Source: an uncultured Rhodoferax sp. (GTDB lineage Bacteria > Pseudomonadota > Gammaproteobacteria > Burkholderiales > Burkholderiaceae_C). From it: a DNA stretch of 64,000 bases. The notes below the pieces were generated by a model. That model saw nothing but the letters and a program-made list of their open reading frames with translations. It ran no database searches and was not told the DNA's origin. Shown here one piece after another: positions 26,478 to 36,800 of the stretch; the first letter of the stretch is position 1, and each line of letters begins with the position of its first letter. Made by a program: the position numbers and the translations under genes. The stretch is from NCBI RefSeq assembly GCF_946221635.1, contig NZ_CAMIHB010000008.1:62001-126000 (forward strand). The letters are read 5' to 3'.

Positions 26478-26986
26478 TGAAACACATTACAGCAGTATGG
26501 GGCGTTGCACTGGCCTTGGCGTTTGCCGCAGTGGGGGCCCATGCGCAGGATTCCAAGATCGGTTACATCAATACCCAGCGCATCACGACCGAGTCGGCAC
26601 CCGCCAAGGCGGCGCAGGCCAAGTTGGAGCAGGAGTTCTCCAAGCGCCAGAAAGAACTGGGTGATCAGCAGCAGTCGCTCAAAACCATGAGTGAGCGCTT
26701 CGAGCGTGACGCACCGACGCTGACTGAGACCCAGCGCGTCACACGCCAGAAAGAATTTGCTGAACAGAACCGTGACTTCCAGCGCAAGCAGCGCGAGTTC
26801 CAGGAAGATTTGAATGGTCGCCGCAATGAAGAGCTGCAGCAGGTGCTGGACAAGGCCAACAAGGCTGTCAAGCAGGTCGCAGAAACAGAAAAGTACGATC
26901 TGGTGATCCAGGAGGTCGTGTACAGCAATGCGCGTCACGATATCACCGACAAGGTGCTCAAGATTCTCAATTCCGGCACCAAGTAA
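26477..26986 (+). CDS. skp: Periplasmic chaperone Skp/OmpH
   Basis: 169 aa with a signal peptide (LALAFAAVGAHAQ). The long charged coiled-coil tentacles (residues about 45-140, rich in Gln, Lys and Glu) hold unfolded outer-membrane proteins. KIGYINTQRI is the typical start of the mature protein. The ATG overlaps the bamA TAA by one base, so the two are co-translated. Confidence 0.93.
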   Translation: MKHITAVWGVALALAFAAVGAHAQDSKIGYINTQRITTESAPAKAAQAKLEQEFSKRQKELGDQQQSLKTMSERFERDAPTLTETQRVTRQKEFAEQNRDFQRKQREFQEDLNGRRNEELQQVLDKANKAVKQVAETEKYDLVIQEVVYSNARHDITDKVLKILNSGTK

Positions 26987-27016
26987 GCCTTGGATCGCCG
27001 TGCGCGGGGGGAATGT

Positions 27017-27997
27017 ATGGACCTCGCATCCATTGTGCAGGTGTTGGGAGGCGAACTGCATGGCCATGCAGGCCATGTGATCGCGGGGCTTGCGCCGCTT
27101 GAATCTGCCGGCCCTCAGGATCTCAGCTTTCTCAGCAATCCCAAATACCAACAGCAACTGGCGGCATCCAAGGCCGCCTGTGTGATTGTGTCTCCCGCCA
27201 TGCAGGCAGCGGCAGTGGCGCGCGGTGCTTGCATCGTGACACCCAATCCCTACCTCTACTTTGCCAAGGTGACCCAGCTGTGGAGACGGCAGCGTGAGAA
27301 ATTGCGCACAGCCGCTCCCACGCCATCGATTCACCCGAGCGCAGTGGTGGCTCCGGACGCAGTGGTGGATTCCACGGCCTGCATCGGTCCCTTGTGCGTG
27401 GTGGAGGCCGGTGCGCGCATTGGTGCCGGTACGGTGCTGAGGTCCCGGGTCACCGTGGGTGTGGACTGTGTGGTGGGGGAGCGCTGCCTGCTGCACCCCG
27501 GTGTGGTGATTGGTGCGGACGGCTTTGGCTTTGCGCCCGATGGTGAGCGCTGGGAAAAGATTGAGCAGCTTGGTGCGGTACAGATTGGCAATGACGTGGA
27601 AATTGGCGCCAATACCTGCATCGACCGTGGCGCCTTGCAGGACACCGTCATCGAAGATGGCGTGAAGCTGGACAATCTGATCCAGATTGGCCACAACGTG
27701 CGGGTTGGCCGCAACACGGCCATGGCCGGTTGCGTGGGGGTGGCGGGCTCCGCCACCATCGGCCCCAACTGCACGATCGGTGGTGGCGCCATCGTGCTGG
27801 GCCACCTGACCATTGGTGCCAATGTGCACATTTCTGCGGCCACGGTCGTCAGCAAATCGATTCTAAAGCCCGGCCAGTACACCGGCATGTTCCCGATTGA
27901 CGAGAACGCCTCGTGGGAGCGCAATGCTGCAACGCTCAAGCAGTTGCACAGCCTGCGCGACCGTATCAAAACCCTGGAAAAAGAGTTACAAAAATGA
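27017..27997 (+). CDS. lpxD: UDP-3-O-acylglucosamine N-acyltransferase
   Basis: Third step of lipid A synthesis, adding the N-linked acyl chain. The 326-aa protein has an N-terminal uridine-binding domain and then a left-handed beta-helix of hexapeptide repeats (VIGADGFGFAPDGERWEKI, IGHNVRVGRNTAMAGCVGVAG). The ATG at 27017 follows GGGGGAA; the longer frame from 26990 reads into the spacer. The stop overlaps the fabZ start. Confidence 0.96.
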   Translation: MDLASIVQVLGGELHGHAGHVIAGLAPLESAGPQDLSFLSNPKYQQQLAASKAACVIVSPAMQAAAVARGACIVTPNPYLYFAKVTQLWRRQREKLRTAAPTPSIHPSAVVAPDAVVDSTACIGPLCVVEAGARIGAGTVLRSRVTVGVDCVVGERCLLHPGVVIGADGFGFAPDGERWEKIEQLGAVQIGNDVEIGANTCIDRGALQDTVIEDGVKLDNLIQIGHNVRVGRNTAMAGCVGVAGSATIGPNCTIGGGAIVLGHLTIGANVHISAATVVSKSILKPGQYTGMFPIDENASWERNAATLKQLHSLRDRIKTLEKELQK

Positions 27998-28434
27998 TGG
28001 ACATCCACAAAATCCTCAAGCAACTGCCCCACCGTTATCCCTTCCTGCTGGTGGACCGGGTGGTGGAGTTGGACAAGGGCAAGACCATCAAGGCCCTGAA
28101 GAACGTCACCATCAACGAGCCCTTTTTCGAGGGCCATTTCCCGCATCGTCCCGTGATGCCGGGCGTGTTGATGCTGGAGGCCTTGGCCCAGGCTGCGGCC
28201 CTGCTGGCGTTTGACGCGCTGGACACGGCGCCCAATGACCAGATGGTGTATTACTTTGCCGGCATTGACGGTGCGCGTTTCAAGCGCCCCGTGGAGCCGG
28301 GCGATCAGTTGATCCTGAATGTGGAAATGCTGCGCATGAAGGCCGGCATCTTCAAGTTCAAGGCCAGCGCCACCGTAGGTGATGAGCTGGCCTGCGAGGC
28401 CGAACTGACCTGCGCCATGCGCAGCATTGCCTGA
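27994..28434 (+). CDS. fabZ: 3-Hydroxyacyl-ACP dehydratase FabZ
   Basis: Dehydrates hydroxyacyl-ACP in fatty acid synthesis and draws on the same pool as LpxA. The hot-dog fold protein of 146 aa has HRYPFLLVDRVVEL and the active-site GHFPHRPVMPG and LMLEALAQ, with His48 and Glu62. Two adjacent ATG codons (27994, 27997) could start it. Its start overlaps the lpxD stop. Confidence 0.97.
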   Translation: MMDIHKILKQLPHRYPFLLVDRVVELDKGKTIKALKNVTINEPFFEGHFPHRPVMPGVLMLEALAQAAALLAFDALDTAPNDQMVYYFAGIDGARFKRPVEPGDQLILNVEMLRMKAGIFKFKASATVGDELACEAELTCAMRSIA

Positions 28435-28445
28435 GGAACGCTCGC

Positions 28446-29240
28446 GTGAGCAACATCCACGCTACCGCCATCATCGACCCCAAGGCCGAGCTCGATAGCT
28501 CGGTCACGGTCGGTCCCTATACCGTGATCGGCCCCCATGTACGCATCGGTGCCGGTACCACGGTAGGCCCGCACTGTGTGATCGAAGGCCACACCACCAT
28601 CGGTCAGGACAACCGCATTTTCCAGTTCAACTCCTTGGGGGCCATTCCGCAGGACAAGAAGTACGCGGGCGAGCCCTGCGAACTCATCATCGGTGACCGC
28701 AACACCATCCGCGAGTTTTGCACCTTCAACATCGGCTCGCCCGGCGACATCGGCAAGACGGTGCTGGGCAACGACAACTGGGTCATGGCCTATGTGCACC
28801 TGGCGCACGACTGTGTGGTGGGCAACAACACCATTTTTGCCAACAACTCGCAGCTTGCGGGTCATGTGCATGTGGACGACTGGGTGATCCTGGGCGGCTT
28901 TACCGTGGTGCACCAGTTTGTGCGCATCGGCGCCCATGCCATGACGGCCATGTGCTCGCTGCTGTTTGCCGACGTGCCTCCGTTTGTGATGTGCCAGGGG
29001 CAGCCCGCAGGCGCCCGCTCCATGAACTTCGAAGGGCTGCGTCGCCGCGGGTTTTCGGCCGAGCGCATCAGCGGCGTCAAGGCCATGCACAAGGCCTTGT
29101 ACCGTGACGACCTGACGTTGGAGCAGGCGCGTCAGCGCATTGCAGAGCTGGAGACCGCCAATCCCGCAACCGCCCCGGACGTGGCCATGATGAATGGCTT
29201 TCTGGACGGTGTGTCGGCACAGCGCGGCATCGTGCGCTAG
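28446..29240 (+). CDS. lpxA: UDP-N-acetylglucosamine O-acyltransferase
   Basis: First step of lipid A synthesis. The 264-aa protein has hexapeptide repeats from the start (IHATAIIDPKAELDSSVTVG) and the catalytic histidine region MAYVHLAHDCVVGNNT. The C-terminal helices follow MNFEGLRRRGFS. The start is GTG, with GAGGAA upstream. It lies two bases before lpxB. Confidence 0.97.
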   Translation: MSNIHATAIIDPKAELDSSVTVGPYTVIGPHVRIGAGTTVGPHCVIEGHTTIGQDNRIFQFNSLGAIPQDKKYAGEPCELIIGDRNTIREFCTFNIGSPGDIGKTVLGNDNWVMAYVHLAHDCVVGNNTIFANNSQLAGHVHVDDWVILGGFTVVHQFVRIGAHAMTAMCSLLFADVPPFVMCQGQPAGARSMNFEGLRRRGFSAERISGVKAMHKALYRDDLTLEQARQRIAELETANPATAPDVAMMNGFLDGVSAQRGIVR

Positions 29241-29242
29241 GC

Positions 29243-30409
29243 ATGGTCCCGACATCGGCGGCCCCCACGCTGGCCATGGTGGCCGGCGAAGCCTCGGGTG
29301 ATCTGCTGGCTGGCCTGCTCTTGCAGGGCGTGCGCCAGCGCTGGCCTGGCTTGAGCGCCCATGGCATCGGCGGCCCCCAGATGGATAAGCAGGGCTTTGC
29401 CGCCTGGTGGCCGCACCACAAGCTGGCCGTGCATGGTTTCAGCTGGGAGCTGCTCACGCGCTACCGGGAGATCGTGGGCATACGCCAGCAGTTGGGCGAC
29501 CGCCTGTTGCAGCAGCGCCCGGATGTGTTCATTGGTGTGGATGCGCCCGATTTCAACCTCGACCTGGAGGCGCGCCTGAAAGGGCAGGGCGTCAAGACCG
29601 TGCATTTCGTCTGTCCCTCCATTTGGGCCTGGCGCCCGGAGCGGGTGGAGAAAATCCGTCGCAGTGCCGATCATGTGCTGTGCCTGTTTCCCTTTGAGCC
29701 CGCTCTGCTGGCGGCCCATGGCATTGACGCGACCTATGTGGGCCACCCGCTGGCCAATGTCATTCCCATGGAACCGGACAAGGCGGGCGCGCGCCGTGCG
29801 CTGGGTCTGACGGATGAGGACCGGGTGGTTGCCATCTTGCCGGGCAGTCGCCAGTCCGAGATTCGTCACCTTGCTTTGCGCTTCTTTCAGGCTGCAGCCC
29901 TCGTCCAATCTGCGCAAGCCGCTACGAAATTCATAGTGCCCTGCGTTCCCGGTTTGCTGCCGGAGATTGAGAAACTGGCGCAGCAAAGCGGCATGCAGGG
30001 GCGATTGCAATTGCTCAGCGGTCAGTCGCACACCGCGCTGGCGGCCTGTGACGTCACGCTGATCGCCAGCGGCACCGCCACGCTGGAAGCCGCGCTGTTC
30101 AAGCGCCCCATGGTCATCGGCTACCACATGGCCTGGTTGTCCTGGCAGATCATGCGGCGCAAGCGCCTGCAGCCATGGGTGGGCCTGCCCAACATCCTGT
30201 GCGAGCGCTTCGTGGTGCCCGAACTGTTGCAGGACGCCGCCACGCCCGAGGCGCTGGCGCACAAAGTGTTGGCCTGGCTGGATGCGCCGCGCGATAACCC
30301 TGCGAAAATGGCGGACCTGCATTCCACCTTTACCGCCCTGCATGCCAGCCTGCAGCGCGATACCGCCACCCTTGCCGCCGATGCCATCGAAAAAGTCCTC
30401 CAAGCCTGA
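29243..30409 (+). CDS. lpxB: Lipid-A-disaccharide synthase
   Basis: GT19 glycosyltransferase that joins UDP-diacyl-GlcN and lipid X. The 388-aa protein begins with LAMVAGEASGDLLAGLL and has VDAPDFNLDLEARLK, SIWAWRPERVEKIRRSADHVLC and LIASGTATLEAALFKRPMVIGY. Residues about 216-232 (ALVQSAQAATKFIV) are encoded by a copy of the dispersed 63-bp element, apparently without upsetting the fold's spacing. The next gene starts inside its end. Confidence 0.96.
   Translation: MVPTSAAPTLAMVAGEASGDLLAGLLLQGVRQRWPGLSAHGIGGPQMDKQGFAAWWPHHKLAVHGFSWELLTRYREIVGIRQQLGDRLLQQRPDVFIGVDAPDFNLDLEARLKGQGVKTVHFVCPSIWAWRPERVEKIRRSADHVLCLFPFEPALLAAHGIDATYVGHPLANVIPMEPDKAGARRALGLTDEDRVVAILPGSRQSEIRHLALRFFQAAALVQSAQAATKFIVPCVPGLLPEIEKLAQQSGMQGRLQLLSGQSHTALAACDVTLIASGTATLEAALFKRPMVIGYHMAWLSWQIMRRKRLQPWVGLPNILCERFVVPELLQDAATPEALAHKVLAWLDAPRDNPAKMADLHSTFTALHASLQRDTATLAADAIEKVLQA
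29890..29939 (-). repeat. Dispersed element, copy G, inside lpxB
   Basis: The complement reads CACTATGAATTTCGTAGCGG, CTTGCGCAGATTGGACGAGG and GCTGCAGCC, aligning without gaps to the copies at 11973 and 58855. It is antisense to lpxB. Its lpxB translation matches the frame used in the copies at 31192 and 37839. Confidence 0.65.
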
Positions 30410-31016
30410 GCCTGCCCGCCAGGTCGCCTTTGCCTGGGACCTGCCGGGCCTGGTGGCCGGGGTCGATGAAGCGGGCCGGGGCCCGCTGGCCGGGCCCGTG
30501 GTGGCCGCCGCCGTCATCCTGGACGACCAGAATCCGATTGTTGGACTCAATGACTCGAAGAAGCTCACCGCGCTCAAACGCGAGAAGCTGTTTGACGAAA
30601 TCCGCGCCAAGGCCCTGTGCTGCTCCATCGCCCAGGCCAGCGTGGAAGAGATCGACCAGATCAACATCCTGCAGGCCACCATGCTGGCCATGCGCCGGGC
30701 GGTGGAAGGCCTGCGCCTCAAGCCGGCCAAAGTGCTGGTCGACGGCAACCGCCTGCCGGTGCTGGATGTGCTGGCCGAAGCCATCGTGAAGGGCGATGCC
30801 ACGGTGCCCGCCATCTCGGCAGCCTCCATCCTCGCCAAGGTGACGCGTGACCGCTGGTGCGCCACGCTGGACCAGCAGTACCCGCAGTACGGCTTTGCCG
30901 GCCACAAGGGCTATGGCACGGCCGAGCATCTGGCGGCCCTGCAGGCCCATGGTGCCTGCCCCGAGCACCGCAAGTCCTTCGCCCCCGTGACCCAGGTGCT
31001 GGGAGTGGTGCGATGA
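30381..31016 (+). CDS. rnhB: Ribonuclease HII
   Basis: Removes ribonucleotides and RNA primers from RNA-DNA hybrids. The 211-aa protein has GVDEAGRGPLAGPVV with the catalytic Asp-Glu pair, LNDSKKLTALKRE, VDGNRLP and SILAKVTRDRW, with the substrate-sensing GHKGYGTAEH. The ATG at 30381 lies inside the lpxB end (29-base overlap). The stop overlaps the next ATG. Confidence 0.96.
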   Translation: MPSKKSSKPEPARQVAFAWDLPGLVAGVDEAGRGPLAGPVVAAAVILDDQNPIVGLNDSKKLTALKREKLFDEIRAKALCCSIAQASVEEIDQINILQATMLAMRRAVEGLRLKPAKVLVDGNRLPVLDVLAEAIVKGDATVPAISAASILAKVTRDRWCATLDQQYPQYGFAGHKGYGTAEHLAALQAHGACPEHRKSFAPVTQVLGVVR

Positions 31017-31789
31017 GCGAACCCGTCTTCATCACCTCGCGCGAGAACACGCTGCTCAAGGAACTGCGCAAGCTCAGCACCGACAACACCGCCTACCGCA
31101 AGGCCGGGCGCTACTGGGTCGAGGGCGATCACCTGTGCAGCGCGGCGTTGCAGCGTGGCCTGCAGCCTGCCGTACTGGTGGTTTCGGAGTCTTTTTGGCC
31201 GTCAGCCCCCGTGGAATATGCGCGAGCAGCTACAAAAACCATAGTGATTCCGGATGCATTGTTCCGCGAGTTGAGTGGCCTGGAATCTCCCGCCAAGGTC
31301 GGCTTTGTGCTGGACCTGCCGTTGGATACGGCGCTGCAGCCCGGCGCGGCCACCGTCATCCTGGACCGCGTGCAGGACGCCGGCAACGTGGGCTCCATCC
31401 TGCGCAGTGCGGGCGCCTTTGGCTTCCGCCAAGTGCTGGCGCTCAAGGGGACGGCAGCGCTGTGGGCGCCTAAGGTGCTGCGTGCCGGCATGGGCGCGCA
31501 CTTCGGGCTGCAGTTGGTGGAAGGCCTGGAGCTGTCCGATCTGGATGCCTTGGCTGTTCCATTGGTCGTGACCAGTTCCCACCAGGGCGATCTGCTGCAA
31601 AAGCTGGACTTGCCGCATCCTTGCGCTTGGGCCATGGGCCACGAGGGGCAGGGCGTGTCGGCCGAGTTGATGGCCCGTGCCCGCGTGTACGCCCGCATTG
31701 GCCAGCCCGGGGGCGAGGAGTCGCTCAATGTGGCGGCTGCAGCGGCGATCTGCCTGCATGCGAGTAGCCTGAAACTTGCGCCAAACTGA
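31013..31789 (+). CDS. TrmH/SpoU-family RNA 2'-O-methyltransferase
   Basis: 258 aa SPOUT methyltransferase. The N-terminal substrate-binding domain (1-100) includes EGDHLCSAAL. The knotted catalytic domain has ILDRVQDAGNVGSILRSAGAFG and, at the C-terminus, IGQPGGEESLNVAAAAAICL, which are motifs 1-3 of the family. The target nucleotide, probably rRNA, is not evident. The ATG overlaps the rnhB stop. Residues about 60-78 (FWPSAPVEYARAATKTIV) are encoded by a copy of the dispersed repeat. Confidence 0.9.
   Translation: MSEPVFITSRENTLLKELRKLSTDNTAYRKAGRYWVEGDHLCSAALQRGLQPAVLVVSESFWPSAPVEYARAATKTIVIPDALFRELSGLESPAKVGFVLDLPLDTALQPGAATVILDRVQDAGNVGSILRSAGAFGFRQVLALKGTAALWAPKVLRAGMGAHFGLQLVEGLELSDLDALAVPLVVTSSHQGDLLQKLDLPHPCAWAMGHEGQGVSAELMARARVYARIGQPGGEESLNVAAAAAICLHASSLKLAPN
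31192..31246 (-). repeat. Dispersed element, copy H, inside the SpoU methyltransferase gene
   Basis: The complement reads CACTATGGTTTTTGTAGCTG, CTCGCGCATATTCCACGGGG and GCTGACGGCC, an ungapped match to the other copies. It is antisense to the gene and read in the same frame as the lpxB, DUF4149 and aquaporin copies. Confidence 0.7.
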
Positions 31790-31810
31790 ATCGGGCGCGC
31801 CTGCCTCCGC

Positions 31811-31816
31811 TATAAT
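31811..31816 (+). promoter_or_regulatory. -10 element TATAAT of carA
   Basis: Perfect TATAAT 153 bases before the proposed carA GTG. The -35 is weak. The roughly 145-base leader contains a direct repeat CACCCGCCA (near 31879 and 31907) and a CCAGGA/TCTGG hairpin that could serve pyrimidine or arginine control. Confidence 0.6.
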
Positions 31817-31968
31817 GGGAGGCTTTCCAGAAAACAGCCGTCCCAAGCGCAGTTCAAGCAACATTCCCTCATAACAAGCACCCGCCAGGAGCCATTTCTG
31901 GTGTGGCACCCGCCAAGAGATCTTCTTGAGCGCGTTTGGGCGTACCCGTAACCCATTCGGAGAAACCA

Positions 31969-33138
31969 GTGCTTTTGTCTCTCAAGGGAACCACCCCACC
32001 CGCCATCCTGGCGCTCGCAGACGGCACGGTCTATATTGGCAATTCCATCGGAGCCGCCGGCTCCACCGTCGGTGAGGTGGTGTTCAACACCTCCATGACC
32101 GGCTACCAGGAGATCCTCACGGATCCCAGCTATTGCCAGCAGATCGTCACGCTCACCTATCCCCACATCGGCAACTACGGCATCAACCCCGAGGACGTCG
32201 AATCCAACAAGGTCCATGCCGCCGGTCTGATCATCAAGGATCTGCCCCTGGTGGCCAGCAACTTCCGCAGGACCCAGACGCTGACCGAATACCTGGTCGC
32301 CGAAGGTACGGTGGCCATTGCCAACCTCGACACCCGCCAGCTGACGCGTCAGCTGCGTACCCAGGGCGCGCAGAACGGTTGCATCCTGGCACTGGCTGCC
32401 GGTGAATCGGTCACCAAGGAAGCCATCGATAAGGCCGTGGCCGCTGCCAAGGGCGCGCCCAGCATGGCCGGCCTGGACCTGGCCAAGGTGGTTTCCAGCA
32501 AGGTCAGCTATGGCTGGACCGAAGCCGAATGGACGCTGGGCCAAGGCTACGGCCAGCAAACCGCCCCTAAGTTCCATGTGGTGGCCTATGACTTCGGCGT
32601 GAAGAAGAACATCCTGCGCATGCTGGCCGAACGCGGCTGCAAGGTCACCGTGGTGCCCGCGCAGACCTCGGCGGCCGAAGTGCTCAAGTACCAACCCGAC
32701 GGCGTGTTCCTCTCCAACGGTCCCGGCGACCCGGAGCCTTGCGATTACGCGATTGCCGCAGCCAAGGAACTCATCGAGACCGGCACGCCCACTTTCGGCA
32801 TCTGCCTGGGCCACCAGATCATGGCCCTGGCCAGCGGTGCCAAGACCTTCAAGATGAAGTTTGGCCACCACGGCGCCAACCACCCGGTCAAGGACCTGGA
32901 CAGCGGCCGCGTCTCCATCACCAGCCAGAACCACGGTTTTGCGGTGGACGAGAAGAGCCTGCCTGCCAACCTGCGCCCCACCCACATCAGCCTGTTCGAC
33001 AACACGCTGCAGGGTCTGGAGCGCACCGACAAGCCGGCCTTCTGCTTCCAGGGCCACCCTGAGGCTTCGCCCGGCCCGCACGACATCGGCTACCTGTTTG
33101 ACCGTTTCATCGGTCTGATGGAAAAGAAAGCGGCTTGA
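31969..33138 (+). CDS. carA: Carbamoyl phosphate synthase small subunit
   Basis: Glutaminase subunit supplying ammonia for carbamoyl phosphate. The 389-aa protein has the N-terminal CPSase domain (ALADGTVYIG...NTSMTGYQEILTDPSY) and the class I amidotransferase domain with FGICLGHQIMA (Cys279), GHHGANHPV and the GHPEASPGPHD triad part. The GTG at 31969 follows CGGAGA; the frame continues upstream only through non-conserved sequence. carB follows after one inserted gene. Confidence 0.95.
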   Translation: MLLSLKGTTPPAILALADGTVYIGNSIGAAGSTVGEVVFNTSMTGYQEILTDPSYCQQIVTLTYPHIGNYGINPEDVESNKVHAAGLIIKDLPLVASNFRRTQTLTEYLVAEGTVAIANLDTRQLTRQLRTQGAQNGCILALAAGESVTKEAIDKAVAAAKGAPSMAGLDLAKVVSSKVSYGWTEAEWTLGQGYGQQTAPKFHVVAYDFGVKKNILRMLAERGCKVTVVPAQTSAAEVLKYQPDGVFLSNGPGDPEPCDYAIAAAKELIETGTPTFGICLGHQIMALASGAKTFKMKFGHHGANHPVKDLDSGRVSITSQNHGFAVDEKSLPANLRPTHISLFDNTLQGLERTDKPAFCFQGHPEASPGPHDIGYLFDRFIGLMEKKAA

Positions 33139-33143
33139 GCGCC

Positions 33144-33812
33144 ATGAGCTTCTACGGTGTCACCGACCTCTGGACCTATGTGATAGGCGCCATCGGCATT
33201 ATTTTGTTGCCGGGCCCGAACTCTCTTTACGTCCTGTCGGTGGCCACCGTGCGCGGTGTGAAGGCAGGCTACCAAGGGGCTTGTGGTGTGTTTGTAGGCG
33301 ACACGATTCTGCTGTTGCTCACCGCGCTGGGCGCTGCCAGCTTGCTGCGCAGCTATCCGGCCCTGTTCATGGTGGTCAAGTACGCCGGTGCGGCCTACCT
33401 GACCTGGGTGGGGTTGAACCTGCTGATCGCCGCATTCAAGAAGTGGCGCAGTGCCGATGTGGCGGATTTGTCGGCGCAGACGGCCGTGGCCGAAGCAGCG
33501 GCCAATATGCAGCAGCCCTTCAAGCGCGCACTGGTCATCAGCCTGCTCAACCCCAAGGCCATTCTGTTCCTGCTGTCTTTCTTCGTGCAGTTCATCGACC
33601 CGAACTACGACACACCCGCGATCCCCTTCCTGATCCTGGGCTCCATCATCATGGTCTTCAGCGCGCTGTACCTGTCTGCCCTGATTTTTGCGGGCGCCCG
33701 CCTGGCCCAGGGCTTTGGTCGCCGCAAGCGCCTCTCCGCCAGCCTGTCCAGCGCCGTGGGCGGCCTGTTCATGTGGTTTGGCGCCAAGCTGGCCACCGCC
33801 AGTCTGAATTAA
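33144..33812 (+). CDS. LysE/LeuE-family amino acid exporter
   Basis: 222 aa with about six hydrophobic helices and the LysE signature near the N-terminus (IGIILLPGPNSLYVLSVATVRG) and the LLNPKAILFLLSFFVQFI motif. It most resembles the leucine exporter LeuE. It sits between carA and carB, which are usually adjacent, and the spacing (5 and 24 bases) suggests co-transcription. ATG at 33144 was preferred to the TTG at 33135 that overlaps carA. Confidence 0.87.
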   Translation: MSFYGVTDLWTYVIGAIGIILLPGPNSLYVLSVATVRGVKAGYQGACGVFVGDTILLLLTALGAASLLRSYPALFMVVKYAGAAYLTWVGLNLLIAAFKKWRSADVADLSAQTAVAEAAANMQQPFKRALVISLLNPKAILFLLSFFVQFIDPNYDTPAIPFLILGSIIMVFSALYLSALIFAGARLAQGFGRRKRLSASLSSAVGGLFMWFGAKLATASLN

Positions 33813-33836
33813 TTTGAAAAGCAAAGAGCACCCGAA

Positions 33837-36800
33837 ATGCCAAAACGTACTGACATCAAGAGCATCCTGATCATCGGCGCCGGCCCCATCATCATTGGCC
33901 AGGCCTGTGAGTTCGACTACTCCGGCGTGCAAGCGTGCAAGGCCCTGCGTGAAGAGGGCTACAAGGTCATCCTGATCAACAGCAACCCTGCGACGATCAT
34001 GACCGACCCGGCCACGGCCGATGTCACCTACATCGAGCCCATCACCTGGCAGACCGTCGAGAAGATCATCGCCAAGGAAAAGCCTGATGCGATTCTGCCC
34101 ACCATGGGCGGCCAGACCGCGCTGAACTGCGCGCTGGACCTGTGGCACCACGGCGTGCTCGACAAGTACAAGGTGGAGCTGATCGGCGCCACGCCCGAGG
34201 CCATCGACAAGGCCGAAGACCGCCTCAAGTTCAAGGACGCCATGACCAAGATCGGTCTGGGGTCCGCGCGCTCGGGCATTGCCCACAGCATGGACGAAGC
34301 CTGGGCGGTGCAGAAGTCGGTGGGTTTCCCCACCGTCATCCGCCCCAGCTTCACGCTGGGCGGCACGGGCGGCGGCATTGCCTACAACGCCGAAGAGTTC
34401 GAGACTATCTGCAAGCGCGGTCTGGAAGCCTCGCCCACCAACGAGTTGCTGATCGAAGAGTCGCTGCTGGGTTGGAAAGAGTACGAGATGGAAGTGGTGC
34501 GCGACAAGGCGGACAACTGCATCATCGTCTGCTCCATCGAAAACCTGGACCCCATGGGCGTGCACACCGGTGACTCCATCACCGTGGCCCCGGCCCAGAC
34601 GCTGACCGACAAGGAATACCAGATCCTGCGCAATGCCTCCCTGGCCGTGCTGCGTGAAATCGGCGTGGACACCGGGGGCTCCAACGTGCAGTTCTCCATC
34701 AACCCCAAGGATGGCCGCATGGTCGTCATCGAGATGAACCCGCGCGTCAGCCGTTCCTCGGCGCTGGCCTCCAAGGCCACGGGCTTCCCGATTGCCAAGG
34801 TCGCCGCCAAGCTGGCCGTGGGCTTCACGCTGGACGAACTGCGCAACGACATCACCGGCGGTGCCACGCCCGCGTCGTTTGAGCCGAGCATCGACTACGT
34901 GGTCACCAAGATCCCACGTTTTGCCTTCGAAAAATTCCCTGCCGCCGACAGCCGTCTGACCACGCAGATGAAGTCCGTGGGCGAGGTGATGGCCATGGGC
35001 CGCACCTTCCAGGAGTCCTTCCAGAAAGCCCTGCGTGGCCTGGAAGTGGGCGTGGACGGCATGAACGAAAAAACCCAGGACCGCGAAGTGCTGGAGAAAG
35101 AGCTGGGCGAGCCCGGCCCCGAGCGCATCTGGTACGTGGGCGACGCCTTCGCCCAGGGCATGAGCGTGGACGAGGTGTTTGCGCTGACCAAGATCGACCC
35201 CTGGTTCCTGGTCCAGATCGAACAGATCGTGAAGTTGGAGCTTGAAATCGAGCGCCTGCCCCAACCCGCCAGTGGCTCGGCCCTGGACAAGATCGACGCT
35301 GCCACGCTGCGCAGCCTCAAGCAAAAGGGCTTCTCCGACCGCCGCCTGGCCAAGCAGTTCAAGACCACCGACAAGGCCGTGCGCGAAAAGCGCCGCGCCC
35401 TGGGGGTGCGCCCCGTCTACAAGCGCGTGGACACCTGTGCGGCCGAGTTCGCTACCAACACGGCCTATATGTACTCCACCTACGAAGCCGAAGGCTCCGA
35501 GTGCGAGGCACAGCCCACCGACAAAAAGAAGATCATGGTGTTGGGCGGTGGCCCCAACCGTATCGGCCAGGGTATCGAGTTCGACTACTGCTGCGTGCAC
35601 GCCGCACTCGCCATGCGCGAAGACGGCTACGAGACCATCATGGTCAACTGCAATCCCGAAACCGTCTCCACCGACTACGACACCTCTGATCGCCTGTACT
35701 TCGAGCCCCTGACGCTCGAAGACGTGCTCGAAATCGTGGACAAGGAAAAGCCGGTGGGCGTGATCGTGCAGTACGGTGGCCAGACCCCGCTGAAGCTGGC
35801 ACTGGACCTGGAAGCCAATGGCGTGCCCATCATCGGCACCACGCCCGACATGATCGACGCCGCCGAAGACCGCGAGCGCTTCCAAAAGCTGCTGCACGAA
35901 CTCAAGCTGCGCCAGCCGCCCAACGCCACGGCCCGCACCGAGCCCGAAGCGCTGGAAAAGGCTGCCGCCCTGGGCTACCCCCTGGTGGTGCGTCCCAGTT
36001 ATGTGCTGGGTGGCCGTGCCATGGAAATCGTGCACGAGCAGCGCGACCTGGAGCGCTACATGCGCGAAGCCGTGAAGGTGAGCAACGACAGCCCCGTGCT
36101 GCTGGACCGCTTCCTGAACGACGCCATCGAGTGCGATGTGGACTGCATCCGCGACAGCTCCGGCGCCACCTTCATCGGCGGCGTGATGGAGCACATCGAA
36201 CAGGCCGGTGTGCACAGCGGCGACTCCGCCTGTTCGCTGCCCCCTTACAGCCTTGCCGCCGACACCGTGGCCGAGCTCAAGCGCCAATCGGCTGCCATGG
36301 CCGGGGCCCTCAACGTGGTGGGCCTGATGAATGTTCAGTTCGCCATCCAGCAGGTCGATGGCAAGGACATCATCTATGTGCTGGAAGTGAATCCCCGCGC
36401 ATCGCGTACCGTGCCCTACGTGTCCAAAGCCACGGGCATCCAACTGGCCAAGGTGGCAGCACGCTGCATGGCCGGTCAGACCCTGGCCAGCCAGGGCATC
36501 ACCAAGGAAGTGACACCGCCGTACTTCAGCGTGAAGGAAGCCGTGTTCCCCTTCGTCAAGTTCCCCGGTGTGGACACCATCCTCGGCCCGGAGATGAAGT
36601 CCACCGGCGAGGTGATGGGCGTGGGCGCCACCTTCGGCGAAGCCTTTGTGAAGAGCCAGTTGGGCGCCGGCGCCAAGTTGCCGCGCGGTGGCAAGGCCTT
36701 CATCTCCGTCAAGCAGGCCGACAAGCCGCGTGCCGTGGAAGTGGCACGCAAGCTGGCCGCCATGGGCTTCGAAATCGTGGCCACCAAGGGCACGGCGGCT

